Counted from the stretch's first letter, positions 1 to 7,570 are shown. The stretch is DNA of 64,000 nt from Clostridiales bacterium (GCA_024691085.1 JAILNX010000027.1:62001-126000), one strand, 5' to 3'. Translations and numbers: made by a program. Notes: generated by a model not told the origin, from the sequence alone.

Positions 1-68
1 CCGCATTTCTCGGCAAAAGTACTTCCGGTGTACCCCTTTTCCCTAAGGAGCTTCCTCAGTTTTGTCAT
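1..68 (-). CDS. Helix-turn-helix (XRE-like) regulator, N-terminal fragment
   Basis: An ATG at 66-68 on the minus strand opens a frame that stays open to the window edge and reads MTKLRKLLREKGYTGSTFAE and onward. An AGGGG ribosome binding site precedes it. The lysine/arginine-rich first helix followed by a gly-tyr-thr turn and 'TFAEK' resembles the start of Cro/CI (XRE) DNA-binding domains, which begin 'lreL R...K...AeklG'. Only about 22 residues are visible, so the family call is an inference from a short stretch. The gene is divergent from the nucleoside-type ABC operon at 318 and could regulate it from the shared 250-bp intergenic region. Confidence 0.55.
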   Translation of the reverse strand, partial: MTKLRKLLREKGYTGSTFAEKC

Positions 69-111
69 TATCACGTCCCCCTTGTAATAACCTCGTTTTA
101 TTATATGCCGT

Positions 112-140
112 ATTATATCATTGAAACGACAAGAAATCAA
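112..140 (-). promoter_or_regulatory. Sigma-A-type promoter of the divergent HTH gene
   Basis: On the minus strand TTGATT (135-140) and TATAAT (112-117) are separated by exactly 17 bp, about 45 bp upstream of the ATG at 68. Confidence 0.55.
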
Positions 141-230
141 ACATGTTTTGCAAAAAGTGTTAATAATATTCGATTTTTCGGAAAAAGCGTCCCGCGGTTC
201 GTAAAAAACAACTTATATTCGATGTTCTTC

Positions 231-259
231 TTGCAATCCCCGCCCTGCGGATATATAAT
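231..259 (+). promoter_or_regulatory. Sigma-A-type promoter of the nucleoside ABC operon
   Basis: TTGCAA (231-236), a 17-bp spacer and a perfect TATAAT (254-259) lie about 58 bp upstream of the ATPase start. Two GTATAC palindromes follow at 272-277 and 289-294 in the predicted leader and are possible protein-binding sites. Confidence 0.65.
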
Positions 260-317
260 AAAAATGATTTAGTATACACTTTCATCCGGTATACGTGCTA
301 ATAAAGGAGGGCAGTCA

Positions 318-1877
318 ATGGACGAGAAAACCGAAAAGGGCTCCCCGTATGTTATCGAGATGCTCCACATCACGAAGGAGTTTCCCGGGATCAAGGCGAA
401 CGATGACATAACGCTTCAGCTGAAGAGGGGCGAGATCCACGCGCTTTTGGGCGAGAACGGCGCGGGAAAGAGTACGCTGATGAGCGTGCTTTTCGGCCTC
501 TATCAGCCCGAGAAGGGCGAGATAAGGAAGAACGGCAAGGTCGTTAAGATCAAGGACCCGAACGACGCGACGGCGCTGAACATCGGCATGGTGCATCAGC
601 ACTTCAAGCTGATCGAGGTGTTCTCGGTGCTCGACAACATCATCCTCGGCGCGGAGGATACGAAGCTCGGCTTCCTTCAGAAGAAGGAGGCGCGCCGCAA
701 GGTAAAGGCGCTGTCGGAGCGCTACGGTCTCGCGATCGACATGGACGCGAAGATCGAGGATATCACCGTCGGCATGCAGCAGCGCGTCGAGATCCTGAAG
801 ATGCTCTACCGCGACAACGACATACTGATATTCGACGAGCCGACCGCAGTCCTCACCCCGCAGGAGATCGTCGAGCTGATGCAGATAATGCGAAACCTCA
901 AGGCCGAGGGCAAGAGCATACTGTTCATATCGCACAAGCTGAACGAGATCATGGAGGTCTCCGACCGCGTCACGGTCCTGAGGAAGGGCAAATACATCGG
1001 CACGGTCGAGACGAAGGACACCACCAAGGAGGAGCTCTCCCGCATGATGGTCGGCCGTCCCGTACAGCTGGTCGTAGAGAAGGACGAGGCGAAGCCCACG
1101 GATACCGTCCTTAAGATCGACTCCCTCACCGTCGCATCGAAGATACACAAGAACAACGCCGTGAAGAACGTGTCCCTCTCCGTAAGGAAGGGCGAGATCG
1201 TCTGCATCGCGGGTATCGACGGCAACGGCCAGACGGAGTTCGTGCACGCGCTGACCGGTCTTGAAAAGCCCGTTTCGGGTAAGATAGAGCTTCTCGGGAA
1301 GGACATCACGAAGTTCCCCATCAGAAAGCGCAGTCTCGCCGGCATGAGCCATATACCCGAGGACAGGCACAAGCACGGCCTCGTGCTCGACTTCACTCTC
1401 GAGCAGAACATGGTCCTGCAGCGCTATTTCGAGCCCCGTTTCCAAAAAGCGGGATTCATAAAGTTCTCCGAGGTCAGGCGCTACGCCGAGGGACTTATCG
1501 AGAAGTTCGACGTCCGCTCGGGCGAGGGCCCCGTCACTCCGGCTCGCTCGATGTCCGGCGGCAACCAGCAGAAGGCGATAGTCGCCCGTGAGCTTGACAG
1601 GGACATGCCGCTTATCGTGGCTGTGCAGCCAACGCGCGGTCTCGACGTCGGCGCGATCGAGTTCATACATAAGCAGCTCGTCGAGGAGCGCGACCGCGGC
1701 AAGGCGGTGCTCCTCATTTCCCTTGAGCTTGAGGAGGTCATGAACCTCTCCGACCGCATACTCGTCATGTACGAGGGCGAGATCGTCGGCGAGCTCGATC
1801 CCAAGAAGACCACCGTTGAAGAGCTCGGCCTCTACATGGCCGGCGCCAAGAGACAGGACAGGGAGGTGAAGGAATAA
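318..1877 (+). CDS. Nucleoside/simple-sugar-type ABC importer, duplicated ATPase subunit
   Basis: This 519-residue protein carries two fused ABC ATPase domains, as in the RbsA/NupO (YufO) group that energises uptake of nucleosides or simple sugars. In the first domain Walker A is GENGAGKST (45-53), the signature is VGMQQRVEI and Walker B ends in FDEPT (172-176). In the second domain Walker A is degenerate (GIDGNGQTE, 299-307), while SGGNQQK and QPTRGLDVGA are present. This asymmetry is usual for the family. The start at 318 has the RBS AAAGGAGG. The stop codon overlaps the start of the first permease (TAATG), so the three genes are translationally coupled. The permeases match NupP/NupQ best, so nucleosides are the likeliest substrate; this is inferred from family. 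Confidence 0.88.
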   Translation: MDEKTEKGSPYVIEMLHITKEFPGIKANDDITLQLKRGEIHALLGENGAGKSTLMSVLFGLYQPEKGEIRKNGKVVKIKDPNDATALNIGMVHQHFKLIEVFSVLDNIILGAEDTKLGFLQKKEARRKVKALSERYGLAIDMDAKIEDITVGMQQRVEILKMLYRDNDILIFDEPTAVLTPQEIVELMQIMRNLKAEGKSILFISHKLNEIMEVSDRVTVLRKGKYIGTVETKDTTKEELSRMMVGRPVQLVVEKDEAKPTDTVLKIDSLTVASKIHKNNAVKNVSLSVRKGEIVCIAGIDGNGQTEFVHALTGLEKPVSGKIELLGKDITKFPIRKRSLAGMSHIPEDRHKHGLVLDFTLEQNMVLQRYFEPRFQKAGFIKFSEVRRYAEGLIEKFDVRSGEGPVTPARSMSGGNQQKAIVARELDRDMPLIVAVQPTRGLDVGAIEFIHKQLVEERDRGKAVLLISLELEEVMNLSDRILVMYEGEIVGELDPKKTTVEELGLYMAGAKRQDREVKE

Positions 1878-3112
1878 TGAAGTTCCGTAAATTCCTTAAC
1901 AAAAACGGCACGAGGAGCCTCCTTGCGACGCTGATCTCGATTTTGATCGGCCTCATCGCGGGCGCGATAACGATACTCCTCGTCGGCATATTCGACCAGA
2001 AGCTCGGCTTAAGAGAGGCCTGGAAGGGCATCCGCCTCATATTCTTCGGTCTCTTCTCGGACGGCGTGGACAAGGCGGGCAATCTGCTGTTCGGCTTCAA
2101 CACGACGAACATCGGCGATATGCTCTTCCGCGCGACGCCGATAATCATGACCGGCCTTTCGGTCTCGCTCGCGTATAAGACGGGCCTGTTCAACATAGGC
2201 GCCTCCGGTCAGTTCCTCGCGGGAACCACCGCGGCGCTGTTCCTCGCGCTCAAGATCCCGACAACGGTCGTCCCCGCGTGGATCGTATGGATCATCGCGT
2301 TCCTGGGCGGCATGCTCGCCGGCGCTCTCTGGGGCGCGCTCCCCGGACTCATGAAGGCGTTCCTCAACATCAACGAGGTGCTCGCCTGCATAATGACCAA
2401 CTGGCTGGCGGCGAATATCGTAACGTGGGTGTTCGAGGGCTCGGGTCTCCAGTGCACCGAGGGCACCAAGACGCAGGTCATCTGGAAGACCGCGCACAAC
2501 GGCGTTTCGAACCCCAAGTTCGGGCTCGACAAGCTCCTGCCCGGCTCCTCGCAGGTGGACGGCGGCATAATCATCGCGATAATCTTCGCGGTGCTCGTCT
2601 ATATCCTCCTGACCAAGACGACGCTCGGCTACGAGCTCAAGGCGTGCGGCTCCAACCGCCACGCCGCGAGGTACGCCGGCATCAGGGACAAGCGCTCCAT
2701 CGTCCTCTCCATGGCGATCGCCGGCGCGCTCGCGGGTCTCGGCGGAACGCTCTACTACCTCTCCGGAACAACCGAGTTCCACTGGCAGACCTATATGGCG
2801 CTGCCGGGCGAGGGCTTCACGGGCATCGCGGTCGCGCTGCTCGGCGCGTGCAACCCGATCGCGAACATCTTTACCGGAATGTTCCTGTCGACGCTCGACG
2901 TCGCCGGCTCGAAGCTTTCGTTCTTCACGGAGTATAACGAGTACATCACCGACGTCATAATCGCCGTAATCGTTTACCTCTCCGCGTTCTCGCTGTTCAT
3001 CAAGCTGAAGATCACAAAATGGCTCAAGATCAAGGAGCCTTCGAAGCTGGGTAAGCCGGAGGAGATCAAAGCTCCTCCTGCCGAAAATACGCGAAAGGAG
3101 GGTGAAGCATAA
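1877..3112 (+). CDS. Nucleoside-type ABC importer, permease 1 (NupP/YufP-like)
   Basis: A 411-residue polytopic membrane protein of the BPD_transp_2 (RbsC/LivH) superfamily. Hydrophobic segments begin at about residue 15 (LLATLISILIGLIAGAITIL), and the typical 'GLFNIGASGQFLAG' and 'INEVLACIMTNW' loops are present. The loop ELKACGSNRHAARYAGI is the cytoplasmic coupling region facing the ATPase. The C-terminus is a charged, proline-containing tail. The start overlaps the ATPase stop by one base and the stop overlaps the next ATG by one base (TAATG). It works as a heterodimer with the next gene product. Confidence 0.88.
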   Translation: MKFRKFLNKNGTRSLLATLISILIGLIAGAITILLVGIFDQKLGLREAWKGIRLIFFGLFSDGVDKAGNLLFGFNTTNIGDMLFRATPIIMTGLSVSLAYKTGLFNIGASGQFLAGTTAALFLALKIPTTVVPAWIVWIIAFLGGMLAGALWGALPGLMKAFLNINEVLACIMTNWLAANIVTWVFEGSGLQCTEGTKTQVIWKTAHNGVSNPKFGLDKLLPGSSQVDGGIIIAIIFAVLVYILLTKTTLGYELKACGSNRHAARYAGIRDKRSIVLSMAIAGALAGLGGTLYYLSGTTEFHWQTYMALPGEGFTGIAVALLGACNPIANIFTGMFLSTLDVAGSKLSFFTEYNEYITDVIIAVIVYLSAFSLFIKLKITKWLKIKEPSKLGKPEEIKAPPAENTRKEGEA

Positions 3113-4170
3113 TGTCGTTCCTTATTCAGCAGACGCTTATTTACGCCATACCCCTCATGATCGTCGCGCTCGCGGGCGTGTTCGCCGAGCGAAGCGGTAT
3201 CATCAACCTGGCTCTTGAGGGCATAATGATATTCGGCGCGTTCATAGGCGTGCTGTTTGTCCACCTCTGCCAGAAGTACGGCGTGTTCACGCTCATCATC
3301 CAGAACGGCACGACCAACTGGGGGACGATGCAGGTATTCGAGATACTCGGCATGCTCGTTTCCGCGATACTCGGCGCCGTGTTCGCGCTGCTTTTGGGCT
3401 TCGCGAGCATACATCTGCGCGCCGACCAGACCATAACCGGTACCTCGCTGAACATGCTCGCTCCGGCGCTCGTGCTCTTCTTCGTAAGGCTCATCGCCAA
3501 CCAGGAGGAGCTGAGGCTCTACACCGGCGACGCGGCCGAGTGGTTCATGATCAAGAAGACCATGCTGGGCTTTGCCAAGGACGGCGGCGGCTTTTTTGTC
3601 GACACCTTCCTGAACAGGTTCTTCATCGCGACCTACGTCTGCATACTGCTCTTCATCGTGTGTTCGATAATTCTCTACAAGACGAAGTTCGGTTTAAGGC
3701 TCCGTTCCTGCGGCGAGAACCCCCAGGCGGCCGGCTCCCTCGGCATCAACGTGTATAAGATGCGTTATCTCGGCGTCCTCATCTCCGGCGCGCTCGCCGG
3801 CATGGGCGGCTTCGTGTACGCGCTCACCACGTCGAACTGCATGGCGAACGGCGACGTCGCGGGCTTCGGCTTCCTCGCCCTCGCGGTCATGATATTCGGC
3901 AACTGGAAGCCCCTCAATATCGCGGGCGCCGCGCTGCTGTTCGGCCTGTTCAAGTGTCTCGCCGCGGGCTACGCCTCGATCGACCTGAACGGCGACGGCG
4001 TAAAGCTCCTCGAAGTCCTCTCGAAGGATCCCTCCTGGGGCAAGGTGCTGAACCCGAACTTCTACCGCATGCTCCCCTACCTCATCTCCCTCATCGTTCT
4101 CGCCTTCACCTCCAGGAAGTCGAGAGCCCCGAAGGCTGAAGGTCAGCCGTACGACAAGGGCATGAGATAA
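3112..4170 (+). CDS. Nucleoside-type ABC importer, permease 2 (NupQ/YufQ-like)
   Basis: A 352-residue polytopic protein and the second permease of the importer. Diagnostic family sequence includes 'ERSGIINLALEGIMIFGAF' near residues 25-45, and the coupling loop LRSCGENPQAAGSLGINVYK near the middle. The operon ends here: the next sequence is a run of hairpins, not a substrate-binding lipoprotein. NupN/BMP-type binding proteins usually lie at the head of such operons, but upstream there is only a promoter and a divergent regulator. The binding protein must therefore be encoded elsewhere or be lost. Confidence 0.88.
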   Translation: MSFLIQQTLIYAIPLMIVALAGVFAERSGIINLALEGIMIFGAFIGVLFVHLCQKYGVFTLIIQNGTTNWGTMQVFEILGMLVSAILGAVFALLLGFASIHLRADQTITGTSLNMLAPALVLFFVRLIANQEELRLYTGDAAEWFMIKKTMLGFAKDGGGFFVDTFLNRFFIATYVCILLFIVCSIILYKTKFGLRLRSCGENPQAAGSLGINVYKMRYLGVLISGALAGMGGFVYALTTSNCMANGDVAGFGFLALAVMIFGNWKPLNIAGAALLFGLFKCLAAGYASIDLNGDGVKLLEVLSKDPSWGKVLNPNFYRMLPYLISLIVLAFTSRKSRAPKAEGQPYDKGMR

Positions 4171-4181
4171 CGCCTCCGGCT

Positions 4182-4411
4182 TCACAAGAAGCGCGAACGC
4201 GCTTCTTGTGAGGGATACATTTTTGAACTGCGCATTTAATGCGCGGCCGTTCAAAAATAAAGGAACCAAATCCTCCGGATTTGTTCCGCTCGCGACGTAC
4301 ACGCCGCCGCGAGCGATCATAAAAGGCAGGGGCTGACTCCCCCCGCACCCCCGATAAAGAGGTCAAAAACAACAAAAAGCTTTGATCCCCGAAAGGGAAC
4401 CAAAGCTTTTG
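4182..4411. repeat. Cluster of five hairpins after the ABC operon
   Basis: Non-coding stretch holding consecutive inverted repeats. At 4182-4211 there are 13-bp perfect arms around GAAC. At 4219-4258 the outer arms ATTTTTGAAC/GTTCAAAAAT enclose an inner CGCATT/AATGCG pair. At 4262-4287 the arms are GGAAC.AAATCC and its complement. At 4288-4314 they are GCTCGCG/CGCGAGC. At 4376-4411 AAAAGCTTTG pairs with CAAAGCTTTT. Only the last has the form of a (bidirectional) intrinsic terminator and would serve both the ABC operon and the minus-strand gene ending at 4438. Confidence 0.7.
4376..4411. terminator. Bidirectional terminator between ABC operon and DUF6508-like gene
   Basis: AAAAAGCTTTG and CAAAGCTTTT arms enclose a smaller CCC/GGG stem. 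A-runs and T-runs on either side allow use from both strands, as expected between convergent genes. Confidence 0.6.
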
Positions 4412-4426
4412 TTAATGCCGCTCTAA

Positions 4427-4440
4427 ATTGCTAATTGCTA
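4427..4440. repeat. Heptamer tandem repeat ATTGCTA x2
   Basis: Two perfect ATTGCTA units. The last unit contains the TAG stop codon of the minus-strand gene (CTA at 4438-4440 on the plus strand). The same heptamer recurs at 22055, 34521 and 56712. Confidence 0.8.
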
Positions 4441-4755
4441 ACTGTCCTCCAGCTCCGTCAGCCACTCCCTCACGGTGCCGTTCGTGATGTAGCCGTAGAG
4501 CAGCCCGGGAGTCACCGGCTCCTCGCGCACGGCGTGCAGAAGCTTCGCCACTATGTGATGCGCGCGGTCGGAATCGGGCGCGGCAAACTCGCCGTACTCC
4601 GGGTTCTTCTCGCAGAACGCCTCCACGGCGTCGCAAAAGCGGAAGACAACGTCCCAGTACTCGATCCTCGTCGTCTCCCCGTCGTAGACCCATTCGCCTA
4701 TCATATCAGCCTTCAACGTGGGGATAAACCTGGTAAGCTCATTGAACTTGTTCAT
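4438..4755 (-). CDS. Small DUF6508-like protein
   Basis: A 105-residue soluble protein of unknown function. The pattern FNELTRFIPTLKADMIGEW near the N-terminus, then an acidic middle, then HAVREEPVTPGLLYGYITNG and WLTELED at the C-terminus resembles the DUF6508 family from memory. The ATG at 4755 is chosen because GGAGGA lies 7 bp upstream and relatives begin just before the 'LxxyIP' motif. A second ATG at 4788 also has an AAGGAG, but only 3 bp away, and would add 11 residues. The 3' end is made of the ATTGCTA repeat. No function can be assigned. Confidence 0.7.
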   Translation of the reverse strand: MNKFNELTRFIPTLKADMIGEWVYDGETTRIEYWDVVFRFCDAVEAFCEKNPEYGEFAAPDSDRAHHIVAKLLHAVREEPVTPGLLYGYITNGTVREWLTELEDS

Positions 4756-4809
4756 AGCGCCATCCTCCGTAAAACCGATTTTCGACATAAGCTCCTTTGA
4801 TGATTGTAT

Positions 4810-4837
4810 ATTATATCACACCCTCCCGGTTTTTCAA
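4810..4837 (-). promoter_or_regulatory. Promoter of the DUF6508-like gene
   Basis: On the minus strand TTGAAA (4832-4837), a 16-bp spacer and TATAAT (4810-4815) lie just upstream of the gene. Confidence 0.6.
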
Positions 4838-4881
4838 GTTTAATATAAAATATATAATCTTGCCGTGCCGCTCCATATCTT

Positions 4882-4926
4882 CCGCAGGCGTCATAACTCC
4901 CTGACTGCCGCAGGCGTCATAACCCC
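4882..4926 (+). repeat. 19-bp imperfect direct repeat upstream of tdk
   Basis: CCGCAGGCGTCATAACTCC (4882-4900) and CCGCAGGCGTCATAACCCC (4908-4926) differ by one base and are spaced 26 bp apart, ending 25 bp before the tdk -35 box. They could be a tandem operator or a duplicated remnant. Confidence 0.65.
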
Positions 4927-4951
4927 ACATCTGCCCTAAAACGTCCATAGG

Positions 4952-4980
4952 TTGCAATTTAGGGAAGCGTGTGGTATAAT
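4952..4980 (+). promoter_or_regulatory. Promoter of tdk operon
   Basis: TTGCAA (4952-4957), a 17-bp spacer and TATAAT (4975-4980) lie about 46 bp before the tdk start. Confidence 0.65.
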
Positions 4981-5026
4981 TCCCCACATAAATCAAGTTT
5001 TTTGTTTAAAATCGGGAGGCAACGCC

Positions 5027-5590
5027 ATGGCAAAGCTCTATTTCAGATACGGCGCGATGAGCTCGTCGAAGACCGCTCAGGCGATAATGGTCAAATACAA
5101 CTACGGCGAAAGGGGCCAGAAGGCGCTCCTGGTGAAGCCCGCGATCGACACCCGCGACGGCGTGAGGACGATCCGTTCCCGTTCGGGACTCACGGACGAG
5201 TGCGTGCTCTTTCACGAGATGCCGCTCGACGCCATCCGCGCGCATGAATACGACTGCATAATCGTCGACGAGGCGCAGTTCTTAAATAAGGAAGAGGTCT
5301 TCCTGCTCATCGAGCTGGTGGACAAGTACTCCGTCCCCGTCATCTGCTACGGGCTCCGCACGGATTTCCGCGGCGAGTTCTTCGAGGGCTCGAAGTGGCT
5401 TATGGCTATGGCGGACACGATCGAGGAGATCAAGACCGTATGCTGGTGCGGCAAGAAGGCCATAATGAACGCGAGGCTCGACGGCAAGGGCGGCATTACG
5501 AAGGTCGGCGAGCAGGTCGTGCTCGGCGCGGACGATAAGTACATCGGGCTCTGCCGCAAGCACTGGGAGGAAGGCAAGATAGGAAAATGA
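5027..5590 (+). CDS. tdk: Thymidine kinase (type II)
   Basis: Phosphorylates thymidine (and deoxyuridine) with ATP in pyrimidine salvage. The 187-residue length is normal for the family. The P-loop is GAMSSSKT just after the first beta strand, followed by the lid region, the Walker B-like CIIVDEAQFL, and the structural zinc cysteines CWCGKK and GLCRKHW near the C-terminus. The ATG at 5027 (RBS GGGAGG) is preferred over the upstream in-frame codon at 4952, which lies inside the promoter. The stop overlaps the next start (ATGA), so the downstream nucleoside-related gene is coupled to it. Confidence 0.93.
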   Translation: MAKLYFRYGAMSSSKTAQAIMVKYNYGERGQKALLVKPAIDTRDGVRTIRSRSGLTDECVLFHEMPLDAIRAHEYDCIIVDEAQFLNKEEVFLLIELVDKYSVPVICYGLRTDFRGEFFEGSKWLMAMADTIEEIKTVCWCGKKAIMNARLDGKGGITKVGEQVVLGADDKYIGLCRKHWEEGKIGK

Positions 5591-6009
5591 GGTATTATAT
5601 AGCTTCCGACCCCGCGAATTACGAAAAGGCGATCCTGCTTTCCGAGGTCCTTTCGGCGCGCGGTCACGAGCACAGTCAGGACAGGATGCGCCGCGAGGGC
5701 GCCGTCACCGACGAGACGCTTCTCGGCGAGCTCACATTCAGCGAGCTTAGGGCGGTGCGCGACGCGGAGCTCGTCGTGATACTCCTCCCCGCGAGGCCCG
5801 AGACCTATACGGAGCTCGGGGTCGCCATCGCGACAAGGGGCAACAAGAGGATCATCATCTGGAGCGAGACCGGCAGGGAGTTCGACCTTCCGGATCCGGT
5901 CTGCTCGTTTTCGTTCCACCCCTCGGCGGAGCGCGTCGTCTGCCCGTTCCCGGAGCTGGTAAGGATGCTCGACAGCGAACGCATCTCCGGCGAGCTCGCA
6001 AACGACTGA
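5587..6009 (+). CDS. Nucleoside 2-deoxyribosyltransferase-like protein
   Basis: A 140-residue Rossmann-like protein. It opens with MRYYIASDPANYEKAILLSE. A 'DAELVVILLPARPETYTELG' segment in the middle matches the acid-rich nucleotide-binding strand and TELG/TEfG motif of the nucleoside 2-deoxyribosyltransferase superfamily, in which the Glu is the usual nucleophile. Such enzymes exchange or release the base of deoxynucleosides. The family also includes non-catalytic and DNA-glycosylase-like relatives, so exact activity is not proven. Coupling to tdk by a 4-bp overlap supports a deoxynucleoside salvage role. A bidirectional terminator follows. Confidence 0.7.
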   Translation: MRYYIASDPANYEKAILLSEVLSARGHEHSQDRMRREGAVTDETLLGELTFSELRAVRDAELVVILLPARPETYTELGVAIATRGNKRIIIWSETGREFDLPDPVCSFSFHPSAERVVCPFPELVRMLDSERISGELAND

Positions 6010-6020
6010 CGGAAAATAAC

Positions 6021-6048
6021 AAAAACGCACGGAACCGTGCGTTTTTTT
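6021..6048. terminator. Bidirectional intrinsic terminator
   Basis: A5 + CGCACGG, loop AA, CCGTGCG + T7. It is symmetrical and lies between the convergent tdk operon and the sigma/anti-sigma operon. Confidence 0.85.
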
Positions 6049-6060
6049 ATTATGCGATCC

Positions 6061-6984
6061 TTACGCCGCCTCGCCGAACGCGTTGAGGTCGCAGAGCGGG
6101 AGCGTCTTTAAGAGCGCGATCGCCTCAGCTTCCGTGAAGCCCTCGAAGTAGACCTCGAGCCAGCAGGTCTCGGTCACGCGCCAGGTGAAGTGGATGAGTC
6201 CCTCATCCTCCTCCACGGTCATGCGGGCGACGCCCACTCCTATCGCGGCGTCGGGGTAAAGGTACTTCGACGCGAAGCATTTATAGTAGCACTCCTTACC
6301 GTCCTTCTCGCCGTACGCGCAGGCGCAGAGCTCGGTATCGAGCACCTCGGTCTCGAAGTATTCGGGAAGCTCGGGCAGAAGCTCGGGGGAATCGACGGGG
6401 TCGATCGTGAACGGACACACGAGCAGGTACCCAACCTTGGTGTTCTCGACGAAATACTCCGTGGGCAGCGGCGTCTTAAGGACGTCGCCCTTGGTGGGAG
6501 CCGTGGGACCGGGAGTCTCCGGCACTTCGGTCACGACCGGGGGGATATGGGTGTGCGCCGCCGGGAACGAAATCACGGGCGCGTCCGTCGCGGGAGCGAA
6601 GGAAGCGTACGCCTCCTTATTATCGTTCCCGGAGTCCGCCTGCGGAGCCGCATGGTTCACGCGCGAACCCAGGAACGGGAAGTTCTGCTTTATGACCGAC
6701 AGGGCGAAGAAACCTATCGCGAACACGGCGGCTGCAGTGCCGACGCCCGCGAGCACGCGTCTTACGGCCTTTTTGCGCTTTTCGGCCTTCGATACCGGGA
6801 ATATGGCGATTCCCTCGCCGCGCGCCCTTTCGATAACGGCGTCGTGGATCGCACCGTAGTCGACCTTCGCGTCGTCCTCCTCCGCGGTCATCTTCAAAAG
6901 ACGGTCAAGCTCCGCCTCCTCTTCCTCGGAGAGCGGTTCGTCCGTCATGATCTCTTCTTCGATTTTAAGCTTTTCGTCACTCAT
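6061..6984 (-). CDS. Probable anti-sigma factor, single-pass membrane protein
   Basis: A 307-residue protein with an acidic N-terminal cytoplasmic part (about 1-85, including EEEEAELDRLLKMTAEEDD), one transmembrane helix near 92-112 (VLAGVGTAAAVFAIGFFALS), a Pro/Thr/Ala-rich extracytoplasmic linker (about 120-175) and a C-terminal domain of unknown fold. It overlaps the 3' end of the ECF sigma gene by 8 bp and is therefore co-expressed with it. Order, topology and linkage are those of membrane anti-sigma factors, which hold the sigma factor until a surface signal arrives. No named anti-sigma domain (for example a ZAS zinc motif) is visible, so the role is inferred from context. Confidence 0.65.
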   Translation of the reverse strand: MSDEKLKIEEEIMTDEPLSEEEEAELDRLLKMTAEEDDAKVDYGAIHDAVIERARGEGIAIFPVSKAEKRKKAVRRVLAGVGTAAAVFAIGFFALSVIKQNFPFLGSRVNHAAPQADSGNDNKEAYASFAPATDAPVISFPAAHTHIPPVVTEVPETPGPTAPTKGDVLKTPLPTEYFVENTKVGYLLVCPFTIDPVDSPELLPELPEYFETEVLDTELCACAYGEKDGKECYYKCFASKYLYPDAAIGVGVARMTVEEDEGLIHFTWRVTETCWLEVYFEGFTEAEAIALLKTLPLCDLNAFGEAA

Positions 6985-7495
6985 AGCTTATTCCTCTTGC
7001 ATTCAAACGCTTTGCCATCAGCTTTCTGCCCCTTGCCATGCGGGATTTGACCGTTCCCTCGTTTATCCCGAGCGCTTCCGCGATCTCGATCACGCTCATG
7101 CCCGAATAATAGAACATGTACAAAGGCTCGCGGTAGATCGCGTCGACAGAGTCGAGCGCCGCTCTTACCTCCGCCTGCGTGTCGCCCTCGACCGCCTCGT
7201 CCTCGGGAGTCCCGCCCGTATCGGGCACCTCGGCTCCGAGCGGCTCGTCGGAGAGAAGCTCCTTCGTGTTTTTCCGTTTCATGTCGAGAGCGGCGTTCAC
7301 CGCCACGCGGTAGAGCCAGCCCTTGAGCTGCGCGTCGCTCATTCCGTTCACGAGCTCCATGTTCTTGAGGACCGCAAGGAAAACATCCTGCGCGGCGTCC
7401 TCGGTCTCTCCCGCAGAGTTGAGAACCTTGTACGCCGCCCAGTACACGAGTCGGGAATAATCGCGGTATATGCTTTCAAAATCCCGTCCGGGCAC
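6977..7495 (-). CDS. ECF-type RNA polymerase sigma factor
   Basis: A 172-residue sigma-70 family factor with only regions 2 and 4, hence ECF class. Region 2 includes the SIYRDYSRLVYWAAYKVL and DAAQDVFLAVLKN segments. Region 4 includes IYREPLYMFYYSGMSVIEIA and the helix-turn-helix LGINEGTVKSRMARGRKLM. The start is a GTG at 7493-7495 with GGAGGG 7 bp upstream. An upstream ATG at 7618 would add 41 non-conserved residues and has no ribosome binding site. It is followed by an overlapping membrane protein gene, its likely anti-sigma partner. A GGAAC...CGTT pair about 50-75 bp upstream may be an autoregulated ECF promoter. Confidence 0.88.
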   Translation of the reverse strand: MPGRDFESIYRDYSRLVYWAAYKVLNSAGETEDAAQDVFLAVLKNMELVNGMSDAQLKGWLYRVAVNAALDMKRKNTKELLSDEPLGAEVPDTGGTPEDEAVEGDTQAEVRAALDSVDAIYREPLYMFYYSGMSVIEIAEALGINEGTVKSRMARGRKLMAKRLNARGISYE

Positions 7496-7544
7496 TTTCG
7501 ATCCCTCCGAATTAATGCTGTCCCCCGCATTGATTCGTTTATAT

Positions 7545-7570
7545 AACGAACGAAGCGGGCATTCGGTTCC
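7545..7570 (-). promoter_or_regulatory. Candidate autoregulated ECF promoter
   Basis: On the minus strand GGAAC (7566-7570) and CGTT (7545-7548) are 17 bp apart, close to the generic ECF pattern GGAAC-N16/17-CGT. Short motifs, so tentative. Confidence 0.3.

Noticed and set aside
315..1670. Long minus-strand frame (451 codons) opposite the ABC ATPase
   Set aside because: It lies wholly antisense to an intact ATPase with clear motifs; high-GC codon use produces such frames. The predicted sequence shows no domain.
4811..4996. 61-codon minus-strand frame upstream of tdk
   Set aside because: It covers the tdk promoter and the direct repeats, has no ribosome binding site, and its internal repeats only mirror the DNA repeats.
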